From positions 1 through 5,436 of the forward strand of contig JAGKUT010000062.1 of assembly GCA_021152765.1 (NCBI GenBank): 5,436 nucleotides of DNA, read 5' to 3'. Source of the DNA: Actinomycetes bacterium. GTDB lineage: Bacteria > Bacillota_I > Bacilli_A > RF39 > UBA660. Position 1 is the stretch's first letter; every line of letters starts with the position of its first letter. The notes below the pieces were generated by a model. It did no database searches. It saw nothing but the letters and a program-made list of their open reading frames with translations, and was not told where the DNA came from. This document shows, one piece after another, positions 5,372 to 5,436 of this stretch. The position numbers and the translations under genes are program-made.

Positions 5372-5436
5372 TTAATTTGAATTATTTGATGTATTTTGAC
5401 TTCTATTTACGTCATTTGTTACAGCTACAATTATGG
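5372..5436 (-). CDS. C-terminal end of an unidentified upstream gene
   Basis: One minus-strand frame is open from the window edge to a TAA at 5374-5372, giving 20 residues: IIVAVTNDV followed by an Asn/Ser-rich tail NRSQNTSNNSN. The other two minus frames hold stops within the first 24 nt. Codons ending in A or T match the neighbours. It lies 46 nt before the 158-residue gene in the same direction. The fragment is too short to identify and could be an open frame by chance. Confidence 0.45.
   Translation of the reverse strand, partial: IIVAVTNDVNRSQNTSNNSN

Noticed and set aside
1..5436. Mycoplasma-type code with TGA as Trp
   Set aside because: All Trp residues seen are TGG and the genes contain no in-frame TGA, so the standard code fits.

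Overview
The window is strongly AT-rich. Every supportable gene reads on the minus strand, so I describe it right to left in the direction of transcription. Codons end mostly in A or T, TGG encodes Trp, and no gene needs an in-frame TGA, so the standard code applies. Gene content (CTP synthase, D-Ala-D-Ala ligase), Gram-positive style ribosome binding sites and compact intrinsic terminators point to a low-GC Bacillota (Firmicutes) with a peptidoglycan wall. A Clostridia-like or related uncultured gut lineage is plausible, but I cannot name a species.

Layout, in transcription order. (1) 5436-5372: the last 20 residues of an unidentified gene. (2) 5325-4849: a 158-residue acidic helical protein, probably a ferritin-like four-helix bundle. 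Its ribosome binding site lies in one arm of an inverted repeat. (3) 4832-4758: an extended -10 promoter followed at once by a strong intrinsic terminator, forming an attenuator-type leader. (4) 4743-3145: pyrG, a full-length CTP synthase, closed by its own terminator at 3103-3074. (5) 3045-2314 and 2303-1122: an alpha/beta hydrolase and ddl, separated by 10 nt and forming an operon. Its promoter overlaps the pyrG terminator. (6) 1043-861: a 60-residue, very basic orphan protein with its own promoter, ribosome binding site and terminator. (7) 772-1: the N-terminal 257 residues of an ArsP_2-type (putative 10TM heavy-metal exporter) membrane protein, cut by the window edge. It has a Cys/His-rich loop and a palindrome at its transcription start.

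Functionally this is mostly housekeeping: nucleotide synthesis (PyrG), wall precursor synthesis (Ddl) and a probable metal exporter. The most interesting parts are non-coding. They are the pyrG leader attenuator, which lacks the GGG start known from Bacillus; the terminator-promoter units at three successive junctions; the near-identical terminator and -35 blocks flanking the orphan gene; and the operator-like palindrome in front of the exporter. I found no mobile element, CRISPR array, tRNA or rRNA. No stretch over 300 bases lacks a gene.
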